Assembly (NCBI GenBank): GCA_035575035.1
Contig: DATLYH010000260.1
Span: forward strand, 1-22,669
DNA: 22,669 nt
DNA from: DATLYH01 sp035575035
Lineage (GTDB): Bacteria; Planctomycetota; Planctomycetia; Gemmatales; Gemmataceae
Direction of reading: 5' to 3'
The notes under the pieces are model-generated. The model was not told the DNA's origin. It saw only the letters and a list, made by a program, of their open reading frames with translations, and made no database searches. Shown here in pieces: positions 8,967 to 15,814 of the stretch (position 1 is its first letter; every line of letters starts with the position of its first letter). Position numbers and translations under genes: made by a program.

Positions 8967-9989
8967 TCAACGTTCGCCCCCCAGCCGGGGGATTCGGGCG
9001 CGGGCCTGATGCATCACCTCATCGAGTTTGACCGGAGCACCGCCGCGGCGCTTGCTCTCGTCGGCTGCCTCCATGAAAGCGAAGATCTCCAGCGTCTCCT
9101 CGGCGCTGACGGGGGGCTTGCCGGTCCGGAAGAACTTGCAAATCTCCGCCACCAGCGGCTCGTAGCCTCCTCCCTTGGTATCAGGCACCACCACCGCCTT
9201 AGCCCCGAAGACCACCGCTCCATAGGGAGCGCTGCCGCGCCGGATGCCGCGGAACGTGCCGACTCGGCCGTCCTTCCACACGCCGGTCACCACATCGGTA
9301 TCCTTGGTGTGGACCCGGGCCACTGACTCGCAGCCAGTCCCCATGATGGTGAACAGCATCTCGACGCCGTGAATGCCGTACCAGAACAGGTCGGGGTGGT
9401 GCTCCTCCAGCGAGCACGGGCCGTAGGTGATGCAGCCGAGGACGCCACCCAGTTTGGGGTCCTTGGCGGCCGCCTGGACGCCGGGGTTGAAGCGCAGCGA
9501 CGAACTGGAGAAGACCGGCACCTTGTGCTGGCGGGCCAGTTCGTAAATCTGGATGGCGTCGGTCAGCGAGCCAGCGACCGGTTTGTCGATGAAGACCGGC
9601 TTGCCCGCCTTGAGGACCGGCCGGACCTGTTCGAGATGGGGCCGGCCGTCCACGCTTTCGAGTAGGACCACGTCCACCTTTTGGAGCAGTTCATCGATGG
9701 AATTGACAATCTCGACACCGAACTGTTCGCGGAGGGTTTTGGTGAACCCTTCGATTCGGTTGGCACTGGCGGGGATGTCGGGGCTACCGCCGGGGAAGGC
9801 GGCCACAACGCGGACGCCGGCCAGGTCCCCCTTGGCGTTGGGGTTATGGAGGATGCGAGTGAAGGCGACGACGTGGGAGGTGTCCAGGCCGATGATGCCG
9901 GCCCGGAGGGGTTTGGCGTCTTGGGCGGTCGCGAAGGAGGGCGTCAGGCAGGCGACCGCCATGCCGATCGAAAGGAGGAAGCGCAACAC
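8967..9989 (-). CDS. Exported Gfo/Idh/MocA-family oxidoreductase
   Basis: About 340 residues from a GTG at 9989 preceded by GAGGG; ATG at 9963 is an alternative. The N-terminus (LRFLLSIGMAVACLTPSFA, then TAQDA) is a signal peptide, as in many planctomycete members of this family. The Rossmann NAD(P)-binding half includes AGIIGLDTSHVVAF; the loop after it is IDKPVAGS, a variant of the usual EKP motif. The C-terminal half carries GIHGVEMLFTIMGTG, equivalent to the family's substrate-site histidine region. The family oxidises or reduces sugars and related compounds. It converges on the bestrophin-like gene with an 18-bp gap and lies immediately outside the cassette array. The substrate is unknown. 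Confidence 0.88.
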   Translation of the reverse strand: MLRFLLSIGMAVACLTPSFATAQDAKPLRAGIIGLDTSHVVAFTRILHNPNAKGDLAGVRVVAAFPGGSPDIPASANRIEGFTKTLREQFGVEIVNSIDELLQKVDVVLLESVDGRPHLEQVRPVLKAGKPVFIDKPVAGSLTDAIQIYELARQHKVPVFSSSSLRFNPGVQAAAKDPKLGGVLGCITYGPCSLEEHHPDLFWYGIHGVEMLFTIMGTGCESVARVHTKDTDVVTGVWKDGRVGTFRGIRRGSAPYGAVVFGAKAVVVPDTKGGGYEPLVAEICKFFRTGKPPVSAEETLEIFAFMEAADESKRRGGAPVKLDEVMHQARARIPRLGGER

Positions 9990-10022
9990 AGCAGGACCCT
10001 CGTCAAGGAGCGGGGATGGAAA

Positions 10023-10098
10023 CCGGCCTTGCGGCCGGGGCAGGTGGTCGGAAACCGGCTCAACCCCATAGCCCAGGGTACGCACTGCGCTACCCGGG
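10023..10098. repeat. Two intergenic palindromes near the array boundary
   Basis: CCGGCC-TTGC-GGCCGG (10023-10038) is a perfect 6-bp stem. Positions 10072-10098 hold an imperfect inverted repeat centred on GGGTACGCACTGCGCTACCC. Both lie in the 226-bp gap (9990-10215) upstream of the oxidoreductase gene and have the look of dispersed genomic palindromes. No convincing terminator T-tract or attC-like site is seen in this gap. Confidence 0.6.
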
Positions 10099-10215
10099 GT
10101 CAACTGCCAGCCCTGACGCGGGCGCCCCCTTTGATGTCGCACTAGGCACTCGTCAGGACCAGCATAGGGCTCCCTCCTCAGGAACCTCGATTCCTCCGGC
10201 CCGTCTCATACCAAA

Positions 10216-10794
10216 TCATCTTCTCCCACTCGAGTGGGGCACCCAGCACCGCTGCACATTGAAACCAGCGCTAGGGACATCAGCGACGTCTCGGGGACAA
10301 TCGAGGTCCTGAACCATCCTTACTTGCTCCTGAACACGCTTGTAGAAGTCGAAGGGGTCCGCAATGTTCGCACAGGTCCGGCGGGTGCCACCGCTGCCAA
10401 TCGTGACCAAACTGCCGAAGCCGAACAGCTTGCCGAAGATCTCCTGCTCGAGCCGAATCGCTTCCACCTGGCCCAGCGGCATCTCGCGCACCTGGGTCGT
10501 CACCCACCCGGACTTGATGACGATGCGTTTGTCGGTCAGCCCAAACTCCGTGGTCGCCCGCTGAATCATGTGGTCAAGCACGACTAGGCCGAGGAACACT
10601 GCTAAAGCACATCCCAGGATGATGCGTGGAAGCCCGTTCTGTCCCAAAACGAGACCGACCACAAGGAGAATGCCAGGCAGCGCGAGCAGAACGGCTGGCA
10701 CGGTGACGGTCGCCGAATGGATGCGAGCGGACGCAATGAGCCACTCTCCCGGCATGAGGTTTTGCTCGATGAACGGCACAGCTTCACTTGCCAT
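10216..10794 (-). CDS. PH-domain (bPH2/YdbT-like) membrane protein
   Basis: 192 residues from ATG at 10794. An N-terminal soluble stretch (VPFIEQNLMPGEWLIASARIH) is followed by two hydrophobic segments (VPAVLLALPGILLVVGLVLG; IILGCALAVFLGLVVLDHMI) and then the bacterial PH domain: TEFGLTDKRIVIKSGWVTT, REMPLGQVEAIRLEQ, FGSLVTIGSGGTRRTCANI. This order matches small bPH2 membrane proteins of unknown physiological role. The frame stays open upstream to 11289, but that part is translated repeat and attC DNA, so the start beside the conserved domain is preferred. The last ~25 residues are not domain-like and include a CCCACTCGAGTGGG palindrome at 10225-10238. It is the distal gene of the array; no attC-like site is seen on its downstream side. 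Confidence 0.8.
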   Translation of the reverse strand: MASEAVPFIEQNLMPGEWLIASARIHSATVTVPAVLLALPGILLVVGLVLGQNGLPRIILGCALAVFLGLVVLDHMIQRATTEFGLTDKRIVIKSGWVTTQVREMPLGQVEAIRLEQEIFGKLFGFGSLVTIGSGGTRRTCANIADPFDFYKRVQEQVRMVQDLDCPRDVADVPSAGFNVQRCWVPHSSGRR

Positions 10795-10821
10795 TGGGTC
10801 CCCCGTCAGCGGAAGAACGAG

Positions 10822-11084
10822 CCTCCGCCGCCGAACGCGGCGCGGCGCGCCTGGAAGGACGGAGCCCGTCCCAGCGCTGCCGGGCGCGGCCGCTCCCGCG
10901 GAGAGTTCGGCCACGTCGCAGCGCAGCGCGCCGCGTTCAGCCGCGTCGCGTCGCTCCGCTCGCGCTCCCTGTTCAAGCCGGTCGCGGGCGGCGCGGCCGG
11001 CCGGTGAGGCACTCAGACCGGGGACCTCACCTCCCATCAGGCCGGTCGCGCTGCCCCTGACCGAGACTCGCGACGCGGCTGAAC
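10822..11084. repeat. Gene-free element, copy 1, with 16-bp inverted repeats
   Basis: This 263-bp block is nearly repeated at 13702-13979. It consists of a long stem-forming site (10830-10941) and a 137-bp gene-free spacer bounded by perfect 16-bp inverted repeats at 10935-10950 (GTTCAGCCGCGTCGCG) and 11069-11084. The spacer also holds a GTGAGG...CCTCAC hairpin. One long open frame crosses it, but its translation is low-complexity Arg/Ala and is shared with the other copy only as DNA, so I see no gene here. Together with the adjoining attC-like site it fills most of the 355-bp gene-free stretch at 10795-11149. Confidence 0.8.
10830..10941 (-). repeat. Long attC-like variant site (copy 1)
   Basis: The outer 15 bp are complementary with one mismatch: GCCGAACGCGGCGCG at 10830 and CGCGCCGCGTTCAGC at 10927-10941. 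It sits where an attC site would be expected, between the PH gene and the gene-free spacer, but lacks the GCTCAGCAG L-box of the other sites. It could be a divergent attC or part of a separate palindromic element. Confidence 0.45.
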
Positions 11085-11155
11085 ACTCCGCATCACCTGC
11101 CAGCGGAAGCGGGCTTCGCCCGCTGTAGCCGGTCATGTGCATGCGGTTGTTAGCT
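11078..11155 (-). repeat. attC-like site of a different subtype (78 bp)
   Basis: Read on the - strand: R'' AGCTAAC, L'' with CCGCATGCAC, inner hairpin GCGGGC/GCCCGC, L' with GTGATGCGG, R' GTTCAGC. L'' has an extra G against L' (CCGCAT-G-CAC), the same asymmetry as the other sites but with unrelated sequence. The stop codon TAA of the AAA-TOPRIM gene is inside R''. It is shorter than the other sites and probably arrived with that cassette. Confidence 0.85.
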
Positions 11156-12592
11156 CGCTTGCGCACCTGTGGAGGGCCAAACAGCAGATATGACCTCGCC
11201 TCCGACGAAGTCCGCCAGCATGCCGCTTGGACGGCCTTGTCCAAGAATCTTCCCGAGGCGGACCGTCCACAAGAGACTTCTAGGATCAAGAATCTCCGCT
11301 ATATGATGGATGATCGGTTTCAGGTCGTCATTGCGCCTATCGATTGTTCTGATCTTGGCGAGGGCCTTAGCCTTTTCCCCGTAATTGCCTGACTTCTCTT
11401 CAATCAAAGCACAGGCAGTGTCCCAGTCGTGGCCAAGTACCTGCAGTACCTCGTCAGTGAGATACAGATTCTCGATCTCCCGACATCCTAGACGGATTAC
11501 GGGCACATACTTGGCGTCAGGCTTGCCATCGGGGTATTTATCACCGTCGACCAAAGCGTACCCGCGCAACTGAACGTTCTCAGAGAGCGCCTCAAACATT
11601 CGTTCAAGCGTCTTACGATAGGCCTTGATTTCATCCCCATTGCACGGAAGCACACAGAGGTTCACCAGCCCAGAGCGCGCCACCTGGACCCACACGCGAT
11701 AGTCGTCGTCACCTTCGACGAGCAACACCGGCGCACCAAAGAGTGGCCCCATTAGCAGATGACCGCCCAAGAGCGCGGCCAGCTCGCGAGAGATGCTTGA
11801 GAATGGTTCAGCATTTACAGTTGGTACATCTGCAGTTAGAAATAGGACTGCTGCTTCTGCGCCCCCGAACTGTCCCAAGGCCCCTAACAGCGTTGTCGAG
11901 TGCGTGGCCACGAAGACTTGGACCTTGAACTCTTGTGCGATGTGACAGAGGAAATCGGCAAATTTGATCTGTAGGTCGGGGTGAATGTGGGCGTCAGGTT
12001 CGTCAACTAGCAACAGCCGCTTTTTCTGGCCGTCCAATTCCCACATTCCGACAATAGTGACGATGTCTAGCCCGATAGAGAGAAGTTGCGATTCGCCGCT
12101 ACTTAAGTTGGAGACAGAGGTAACGGAACTTCCGTCTTTAGATCGTCTGAGGTCGTAGAAGGGTGACTCACTCTTGACCTGAACCGTGAAGTCAGGCAGC
12201 ACAAGACTCATCGTGCGCAGGAGGTCTTCCGGGTCATGCTTAATGTCGACAACACGTTTACTCCCGCGACGTGTGTAGTAACCCTGAATTCGAGTGACAA
12301 CGTGCTGCCTGTAGTTCGATAAGAAGTTAGTTGTGGAAACGTTTCTTCGACGAGCCGCCTCAATTACTTCCGCAATTAGGCCAGGCTCAAAAGAAATATC
12401 TCCGCTTCGCTCTGGAACGATATAGTGAGAGCTTGCCGGATCGACGTCTCGGAGGTTTCGGAGAAGAATGCTCTTGCCGGATCCGTTCCGCCCAAACAAA
12501 ACATTCACTCCTCCAAGCTTCTTAAGCGACCACGTCCCACCCCCAAGAAAGTCAGGGCGAGGGACGTCAACTTCGGATACGTATACCGTCAT
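11150..12592 (-). CDS. AAA ATPase-TOPRIM protein (OLD/PARIS-like), putative anti-phage
   Basis: 480 residues from ATG at 12592, 8 bp after the cassette edge. The ATPase half has Walker A GRNGSGKS at 34-41, an ABC-type signature LSSGES at about 162 and Walker B LLLVDEPDAHIHP at about 190-200, followed by FVATHSTTLL (switch histidine). The second half looks like a TOPRIM/DUF4435 domain: VLLVEGDDDYRVW at about 290, then VDGDKYPD near 349 and EIENLYLTDEV. OLD nucleases and the PARIS system (AriA ATPase, AriB DUF4435 effector) join these modules, and both act in phage defence; this gene could be a fused relative. The region appears visibly less GC-rich than its neighbours, suggesting recent acquisition. 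Upstream open frame is translated attC and is excluded. Domain calls are good; the defence role is inference. Confidence 0.82.
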   Translation of the reverse strand: MTVYVSEVDVPRPDFLGGGTWSLKKLGGVNVLFGRNGSGKSILLRNLRDVDPASSHYIVPERSGDISFEPGLIAEVIEAARRRNVSTTNFLSNYRQHVVTRIQGYYTRRGSKRVVDIKHDPEDLLRTMSLVLPDFTVQVKSESPFYDLRRSKDGSSVTSVSNLSSGESQLLSIGLDIVTIVGMWELDGQKKRLLLVDEPDAHIHPDLQIKFADFLCHIAQEFKVQVFVATHSTTLLGALGQFGGAEAAVLFLTADVPTVNAEPFSSISRELAALLGGHLLMGPLFGAPVLLVEGDDDYRVWVQVARSGLVNLCVLPCNGDEIKAYRKTLERMFEALSENVQLRGYALVDGDKYPDGKPDAKYVPVIRLGCREIENLYLTDEVLQVLGHDWDTACALIEEKSGNYGEKAKALAKIRTIDRRNDDLKPIIHHIAEILDPRSLLWTVRLGKILGQGRPSGMLADFVGGEVISAVWPSTGAQAS

Positions 12593-12600
12593 TGGAGGCG

Positions 12601-12699
12601 AGCTAACACCCCGCTCAGCAGCGGCCGCCGCCCCGCTGAGCACTGAACTTACCAGAAACCACGACAGCGGCGGCTGTCGGCTGCAGCGCCTGGTTAGGC
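12601..12699 (-). repeat. attC-like site downstream of the DUF4242-like gene
   Basis: 99 bp. High end GTTAGGC (R'' GCCTAAC, fits RYYYAAC), low end AGCTAAC (R' GTTAGCT, fits GTTRRRY apart from one position). L-boxes are GCTCAGCAG and CGGCTGCAGC; inner stem GCCGCCGC/GCGGCGGC. Its R' belongs to the AAA cassette and exactly matches that cassette's own R'' at 11149-11155. Confidence 0.88.
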
Positions 12700-12729
12700 C
12701 AAACACCTGCGTTTCGGCGACACGCGTGC

Positions 12730-12996
12730 TCAGGCCTCTTTGACCACCCCCCGCTCGCCCTCGAGTTCCACGGGCGTGATGTAGTCACAAGGCATCTTCA
12801 TCTTCTGGAACCAGGCGGCCAACGCCTGCTGGTCGGGGGCTTCCATGATGCAGAAGACTTTGCCTTCGGACAGGTTGAGGAAGCTCCGGTAGGGCCGCAC
12901 CGTCGGGTCATTCTGTGCGGCCTGGGCCAGCTGGTTGACCTGCTCGCGCTGGAGCGCCCCGGCAGGCATCGTGTGACTGCTCATGAACTTCGGCAT
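12730..12996 (-). CDS. DUF4242 (SCO4226-like) small protein
   Basis: 88 residues from ATG at 12996, with a good AAGGAG ribosome-binding site 9 bp upstream; the frame opens 10 codons earlier, but without such a site. The pattern MPKFMSSHTMPAG...LNLSEGKVFCIMEAPDQQAL...ITPVELE fits the DUF4242 ferredoxin-like alpha/beta barrel family, whose Streptomyces member SCO4226 binds nickel. Members usually read HMPG and FCLVEAP; the SHTMPAG and FCIMEAP here are close variants. It is the only gene of its cassette, between the sites at 13036-13131 and 12601-12699. Function in this organism unknown. Confidence 0.75.
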   Translation of the reverse strand: MPKFMSSHTMPAGALQREQVNQLAQAAQNDPTVRPYRSFLNLSEGKVFCIMEAPDQQALAAWFQKMKMPCDYITPVELEGERGVVKEA

Positions 12997-13035
12997 GGTA
13001 GATTCTCCTTTCAACCTCGATGTCACAGAAACTCC

Positions 13036-13131
13036 GCCGAACGACTAAGCTCAGCAGCGCCGGCCGCCGAGCGACAGTAAGCTCTCAACACCAGCACCGC
13101 GGCCCCGGTCTGCTGCAGCGGATGGTTCGGC
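13036..13131 (-). repeat. attC-like site downstream of the zinc-ribbon gene
   Basis: 96 bp; outer boxes GCCGAAC/GTTCGGC, L-boxes GCTCAGCAG and CTGCTGCAGC. The inner stem is weaker than in other sites (CCGGCCGC against GCGGCCCCGG). The zinc-ribbon gene's stop codon is 5 bp from R''. Confidence 0.85.
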
Positions 13132-13136
13132 CACTG

Positions 13137-13697
13137 CTACCCGGCCGGTTGCGGCTCGGACAGCGACTCGAACTCCACTACGAAGCGCCAGTCGCCAACG
13201 ACCCTCGCCGACTCCCGCCACTGCTCGCCGGCCCGCTCGTACAGCTTGCCCGGCTCCTCCTCGGCGTTGACGGTCAGCTCGGTGCCGTCGGCCAGCGTGA
13301 TCGTGTAGTCGAGGCCGCGGGTATTGACCTTGCGGACCGCGCCCAACTCGGGGTGCCGGATGGCCGCGATCTTGCCCCAGGCCACCACCGCATCCTTGGG
13401 GTGCCAGAGGGTGTTGTAAAGGACCAGAGGCTCCGGCCCGCGGAGGTGGTCCGGGACCACCCGCCAGAACGCGAACTCGTCGGTCTGCCCGACCTCCAAC
13501 GGCGGGTCGAGTTCGTACCACCCGGGAACCCAGGCCGCAACTGCCGGGCGGCCGCCCTCGGACGGGAACCGCTCTCGCCGGACCGCGGTAGGGTCGATTT
13601 CAGGCGGCTCGTCCGATCCGTACCGACAGAATCTGTTACGGCACCGGGTGCCATCCCAGGTGAACAACCGGCCGCATTTCGGGCACGGTACATTCAC
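13137..13697 (-). CDS. Zinc-ribbon protein of unknown function
   Basis: 186 residues from a GTG at 13697, preceded by GGAGG at 13702-13706. That ribosome-binding site is part of the cassette's own left edge (GGCGGCGGAGG just after the R' box). The N-terminus VNVPCPKCGRLFTWDG...RCRNRFCRYG has cysteines at 5, 8, 19 and 24, a probable zinc ribbon. The rest is Trp/Glu-rich, with VPDHLRGPEPLVLYNTLWHP and, near the end, YTITLADGTELTVNAEEEPG, which looks like a short beta-rich domain. I do not recognise the family. The open frame extends 76 codons upstream through repeat DNA, which I exclude. Single-gene cassette. Confidence 0.7.
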   Translation of the reverse strand: MNVPCPKCGRLFTWDGTRCRNRFCRYGSDEPPEIDPTAVRRERFPSEGGRPAVAAWVPGWYELDPPLEVGQTDEFAFWRVVPDHLRGPEPLVLYNTLWHPKDAVVAWGKIAAIRHPELGAVRKVNTRGLDYTITLADGTELTVNAEEEPGKLYERAGEQWRESARVVGDWRFVVEFESLSEPQPAG

Positions 13698-13701
13698 GGC
13701 A

Positions 13702-13979
13702 CCTCCGCCGCCGAACGCAGAGCGGAGCGGCGCGCCTGGAAGGGCTGAGCCCGCCCATGCGCTGCCGGGCGCGGCCGCTCTAGCGGAGAGTTCGGCCGCG
13801 TCGCATCGCAGCGCACCGCTCAGCTCCGCGTTCAGCCGCGTCGCGTCGCTCAGCTCGCGCTCCCTGTTCAAGCCGGTCGCGGGCGGCGCGGCCGGCCGGT
13901 GAGGCACTCGGACCGGGGGCCTCACGTCCCGTCAGGCCGGTCGCGCCGCCCCTGACCGGGACTCGCGACGCGGCTGAAC
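13702..13979. repeat. Gene-free element, copy 2, with 16-bp inverted repeats
   Basis: Second copy (278 bp) of the block at 10822-11084. Perfect 16-bp inverted repeats lie at 13830-13845 and 13964-13979 and enclose a spacer very similar to copy 1. As in copy 1, the outer repeat ends in GCTGAAC, which is also the R' box of the adjoining attC-like site. No gene is seen; with the attC-like site at 13973-14069 it fills the 382-bp gene-free stretch 13698-14079. Confidence 0.8.
13710..13836 (-). repeat. Long attC-like variant site (copy 2)
   Basis: The ends form an imperfect stem of about 26 bp: GCCGAACGCAGAGCGGAG at the low side, complementary to CAGCTCCGCGTTCAGC at the high side. Compared with 10830-10941, arms change on both sides so that pairing is largely kept, suggesting selection on structure. 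It lacks the standard L-boxes, so attC identity is uncertain. Confidence 0.45.
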
Positions 13980-14069
13980 GATGAAGTTCAGCAGTGGGGC
14001 CGGCGGAGAGGACTTCATACCTCAGAAAGCCCTCATGCCGGCCCCGTCTGCTGCAACGGCTGGTTCGGC
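13973..14069 (-). repeat. attC-like site downstream of the four-gene operon
   Basis: 97 bp; low end GCTGAAC, high end GTTCGGC. L-boxes are GTTCAGCAG and CTGCTGCAAC: the usual GC pair is replaced by TA on both arms, a compensatory change. Inner stem GGGGCCGGC/GCCGGCCCC. The last gene of the four-gene operon stops 10 bp from R''. Confidence 0.88.
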
Positions 14070-14079
14070 ACACATCGGC

Positions 14080-14367
14080 TCAATCGCGAAAGCCCGCTAC
14101 TTTCGCCTTACCTTCCTGGATGCGGATCACGACGGTAATTCCATCTCGTTTCAACACGACGAGCACGATCCGGTCATCCTTGTCCAGGATCTCCTTTAAC
14201 AACTCTCGATCCTTCTCGCGGAACTTCTCCAGCCCCTTGGCAAAGGGGTGGGTTTCCCTGATGGTGTATTCGAGTTGCGTGAGATCCTTTTCCGCGAAGA
14301 CCTTGGCAAGACCCTCTTTCAGTTCCTCGCGGTCTTTGATGTTTTTCACGCCGTCCTTATTGCCCAT
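14080..14367 (-). CDS. Small charged protein of unknown function, last gene of the Rhs-toxin operon
   Basis: 95 residues, rich in Lys, Glu and Asp (NIKDREELKEGLAKVF; KFREKDRELLKEIL), mostly predicted helical, ending in a short beta-like stretch (RIVLVVLKRDGITVVIRIQ). No signal peptide and no motif I recognise. Its ATG at 14367 overlaps the end of the preceding gene by 11 bp, so translation is probably coupled. Its position downstream of a toxin-like module makes an immunity or accessory role conceivable, but nothing in the sequence proves it. Confidence 0.7.
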   Translation of the reverse strand: MGNKDGVKNIKDREELKEGLAKVFAEKDLTQLEYTIRETHPFAKGLEKFREKDRELLKEILDKDDRIVLVVLKRDGITVVIRIQEGKAKVAGFRD

Positions 14368-14899
14368 CTTTGACAGGGTATTCCTTCACTCGCTTCTTGA
14401 AGTCGTCAAAGTCAGGTCCGAGCAGACGTTCAAGAAGCTTTATTTGTTCCTTCGATTCTAGGGCCGTCCGGAGAAATTGCACGATCTCCGACGAGACCGC
14501 CTTCCTATCGAACAGGCCCACTGCCCAAGCCAACTTGATCTCAGGGTGAGCAATCTTCGCAAAGTGCTTTACGCCATGCTCCCGTGGTTCCTTGCGGTCG
14601 AGAAGGCCATAGCTCACTGCGAGCAGGCGATACATAAAATCGTCATGCTTACCGCCCAATTCCTTGGCACGCTGTTCGATATCCTTCCGAGTGAGTGCCA
14701 GAAGAACTCGTGTCTGAGGAATTACCAAGTCAATAGCCTCGTCCGTGGGAAATTCACCCTTGAAGGGTAACGTCTCAAGCAGCTTGAGAAAGGCCGTCTT
14801 CTCCTCAACGGAAACGGGTTTTCCTTCCGGGCAAGCAACAGGATTCATAACTAGTACGACTCCTAATATGGTACTAAGCCGCCATGTCGCAGATTGCAT
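14357..14899 (-). CDS. Predicted exported protein of unknown function
   Basis: 180 residues. The N-terminus MQSATWRLSTILGVVLVMN, followed by PVACPEG, looks like a signal peptide; a cysteine at about 23 might suggest a lipoprotein, but the preceding PVA is a poor lipobox. The mature part is mainly helical and charged (VEEKTAFLKLLETLPFKGEF; EIVQFLRTALESKEQIKLLE), without a recognisable motif. ATG at 14899 follows AGGAAGGAAGG, 19 bp after the Rhs-toxin stop. A periplasmic immunity protein for that toxin-like module is one possibility; an unrelated envelope protein is another. Confidence 0.72.
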   Translation of the reverse strand: MQSATWRLSTILGVVLVMNPVACPEGKPVSVEEKTAFLKLLETLPFKGEFPTDEAIDLVIPQTRVLLALTRKDIEQRAKELGGKHDDFMYRLLAVSYGLLDRKEPREHGVKHFAKIAHPEIKLAWAVGLFDRKAVSSEIVQFLRTALESKEQIKLLERLLGPDFDDFKKRVKEYPVKDGQ

Positions 14900-14918
14900 C
14901 CGAGCCTTCCTTCCTGAG

Positions 14919-15803
14919 CTATCTCTTCTTCGGTGCTGTCACCGTGCCCGCGATCTTCTCGAAATCTGTTGCCCAAGGATCATCCGTTTTCATGTAAATA
15001 AAAGCCGCCTTCACTTTCCAATCATCGCTGATGAGTGCCTTCCATCGCTCCACACGAGCGGCGACCTGTTTCGCATAGTCCAGCTTTTGCTCTTCGGAAC
15101 CGAGCGCAAACTGCCGCTCAATCTTGTTCGCAATATCTTCCCATTTTACCTTCGGATCATTTTTGCAGCATTTCTTAAGGTATTCAGCAAGCACATCATA
15201 GGTTGCCTTGGCCATTCTCATCGCTTTCTTGACATCCCGGGAGGGGTCATCGGGGTTATGGCCGGCATGGAGATGACCTACTGCTGGCCCAAAGCCCTCA
15301 TGGGAAAACGAGTCTTGAAGGGCATGAAGGCCGATTCCCGTAAGAAGCGGGTCGCACTTTTCAACACCCATCTTCGCGATCTCTGCGGCCTCAGCGGAAC
15401 CTGCTTCTACCTTGTCTCCCGAAGTCCGAAAATGAAAACGCCTCCTGACATCTTCGCCGCCCAAGATTATGTCGGGGCGCGTTTTCGGGTTATAGTCGGT
15501 GTAGGCAGCCGCCCAAGCAATCACGAAAGCTGCGGAGACGTTTTTGGTTTCGCCTTTGTTCAGACAAGTCTGGCACTCTCCCAAACCCAGCGCCAAGCCG
15601 ATGTAATAAGTCATATAGAAATGGACATCATCGTCGTACAAACCCAGTGGGTCCAGAGAGTTCATCGGGCTGTTGCCGACGTAGCGGTACAGGTTGGTGT
15701 CTCCGGCGTTGAAACCCAAGGGACTCCGGCTCGCGAGCAGCCGGACGTACCAGGGAAGCTCGCCCGGGATCGTCTGCCGCCCGGCTTCAGCTGAACGCAG
15801 CAT
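14919..15803 (-). CDS. Orphan Rhs C-terminal module with predicted metal-dependent hydrolase (toxin-like) domain
   Basis: 294 residues from ATG at 15803, preceded by a strong AAGGAGGTG site. Residues ~25-55 are the end of an Rhs core (SPLGFNAGDTNLYRYVGNSP, then MNSLDPLGL), the conserved hinge before polymorphic toxin tips. The rest holds HFYMTYYIGLALG, WAAAYTDYNP, RRRFHF and GIGLHALQDSFSHEGFG. Their spaced His/Asp residues resemble zinc-dependent phospholipase C/P1-nuclease-like DUF6765 proteins. The ~1000-residue Rhs shell is absent, yet the gene has its own start and ribosome-binding site, so it is an orphan tip rather than a simple truncation. It follows the transglutaminase-like gene by 11 bp and precedes two small genes that could include immunity. 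The toxin function is inference. Confidence 0.75.
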   Translation of the reverse strand: MLRSAEAGRQTIPGELPWYVRLLASRSPLGFNAGDTNLYRYVGNSPMNSLDPLGLYDDDVHFYMTYYIGLALGLGECQTCLNKGETKNVSAAFVIAWAAAYTDYNPKTRPDIILGGEDVRRRFHFRTSGDKVEAGSAEAAEIAKMGVEKCDPLLTGIGLHALQDSFSHEGFGPAVGHLHAGHNPDDPSRDVKKAMRMAKATYDVLAEYLKKCCKNDPKVKWEDIANKIERQFALGSEEQKLDYAKQVAARVERWKALISDDWKVKAAFIYMKTDDPWATDFEKIAGTVTAPKKR

Positions 15804-15814
15804 GCCACACCTCC

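Noticed and set aside
8977..8991. CCCCCC-AGCC-GGGGG hairpin as bidirectional terminator between convergent genes
   Set aside because: It lies inside the oxidoreductase coding end, has only a 5-bp stem and no T-tract on either strand.
8967..10142. Start of the oxidoreductase at 10142
   Set aside because: The extra 51 codons translate intergenic palindromes; the signal peptide begins at the GTG at 9989.
10143..10215. An attC site closing the PH-gene cassette on its distal side
   Set aside because: No GCCGAAC/GTTCGGC-type pair or L-box is present, so the PH gene may be the array end or a resident gene.
14745..15794. 349-aa + strand open frame opposite the Rhs-toxin module
   Set aside because: Opposite-strand gene has the Rhs hinge, metal-binding motifs and a strong ribosome-binding site; the + frame has no recognisable domain and no suitable start signal.
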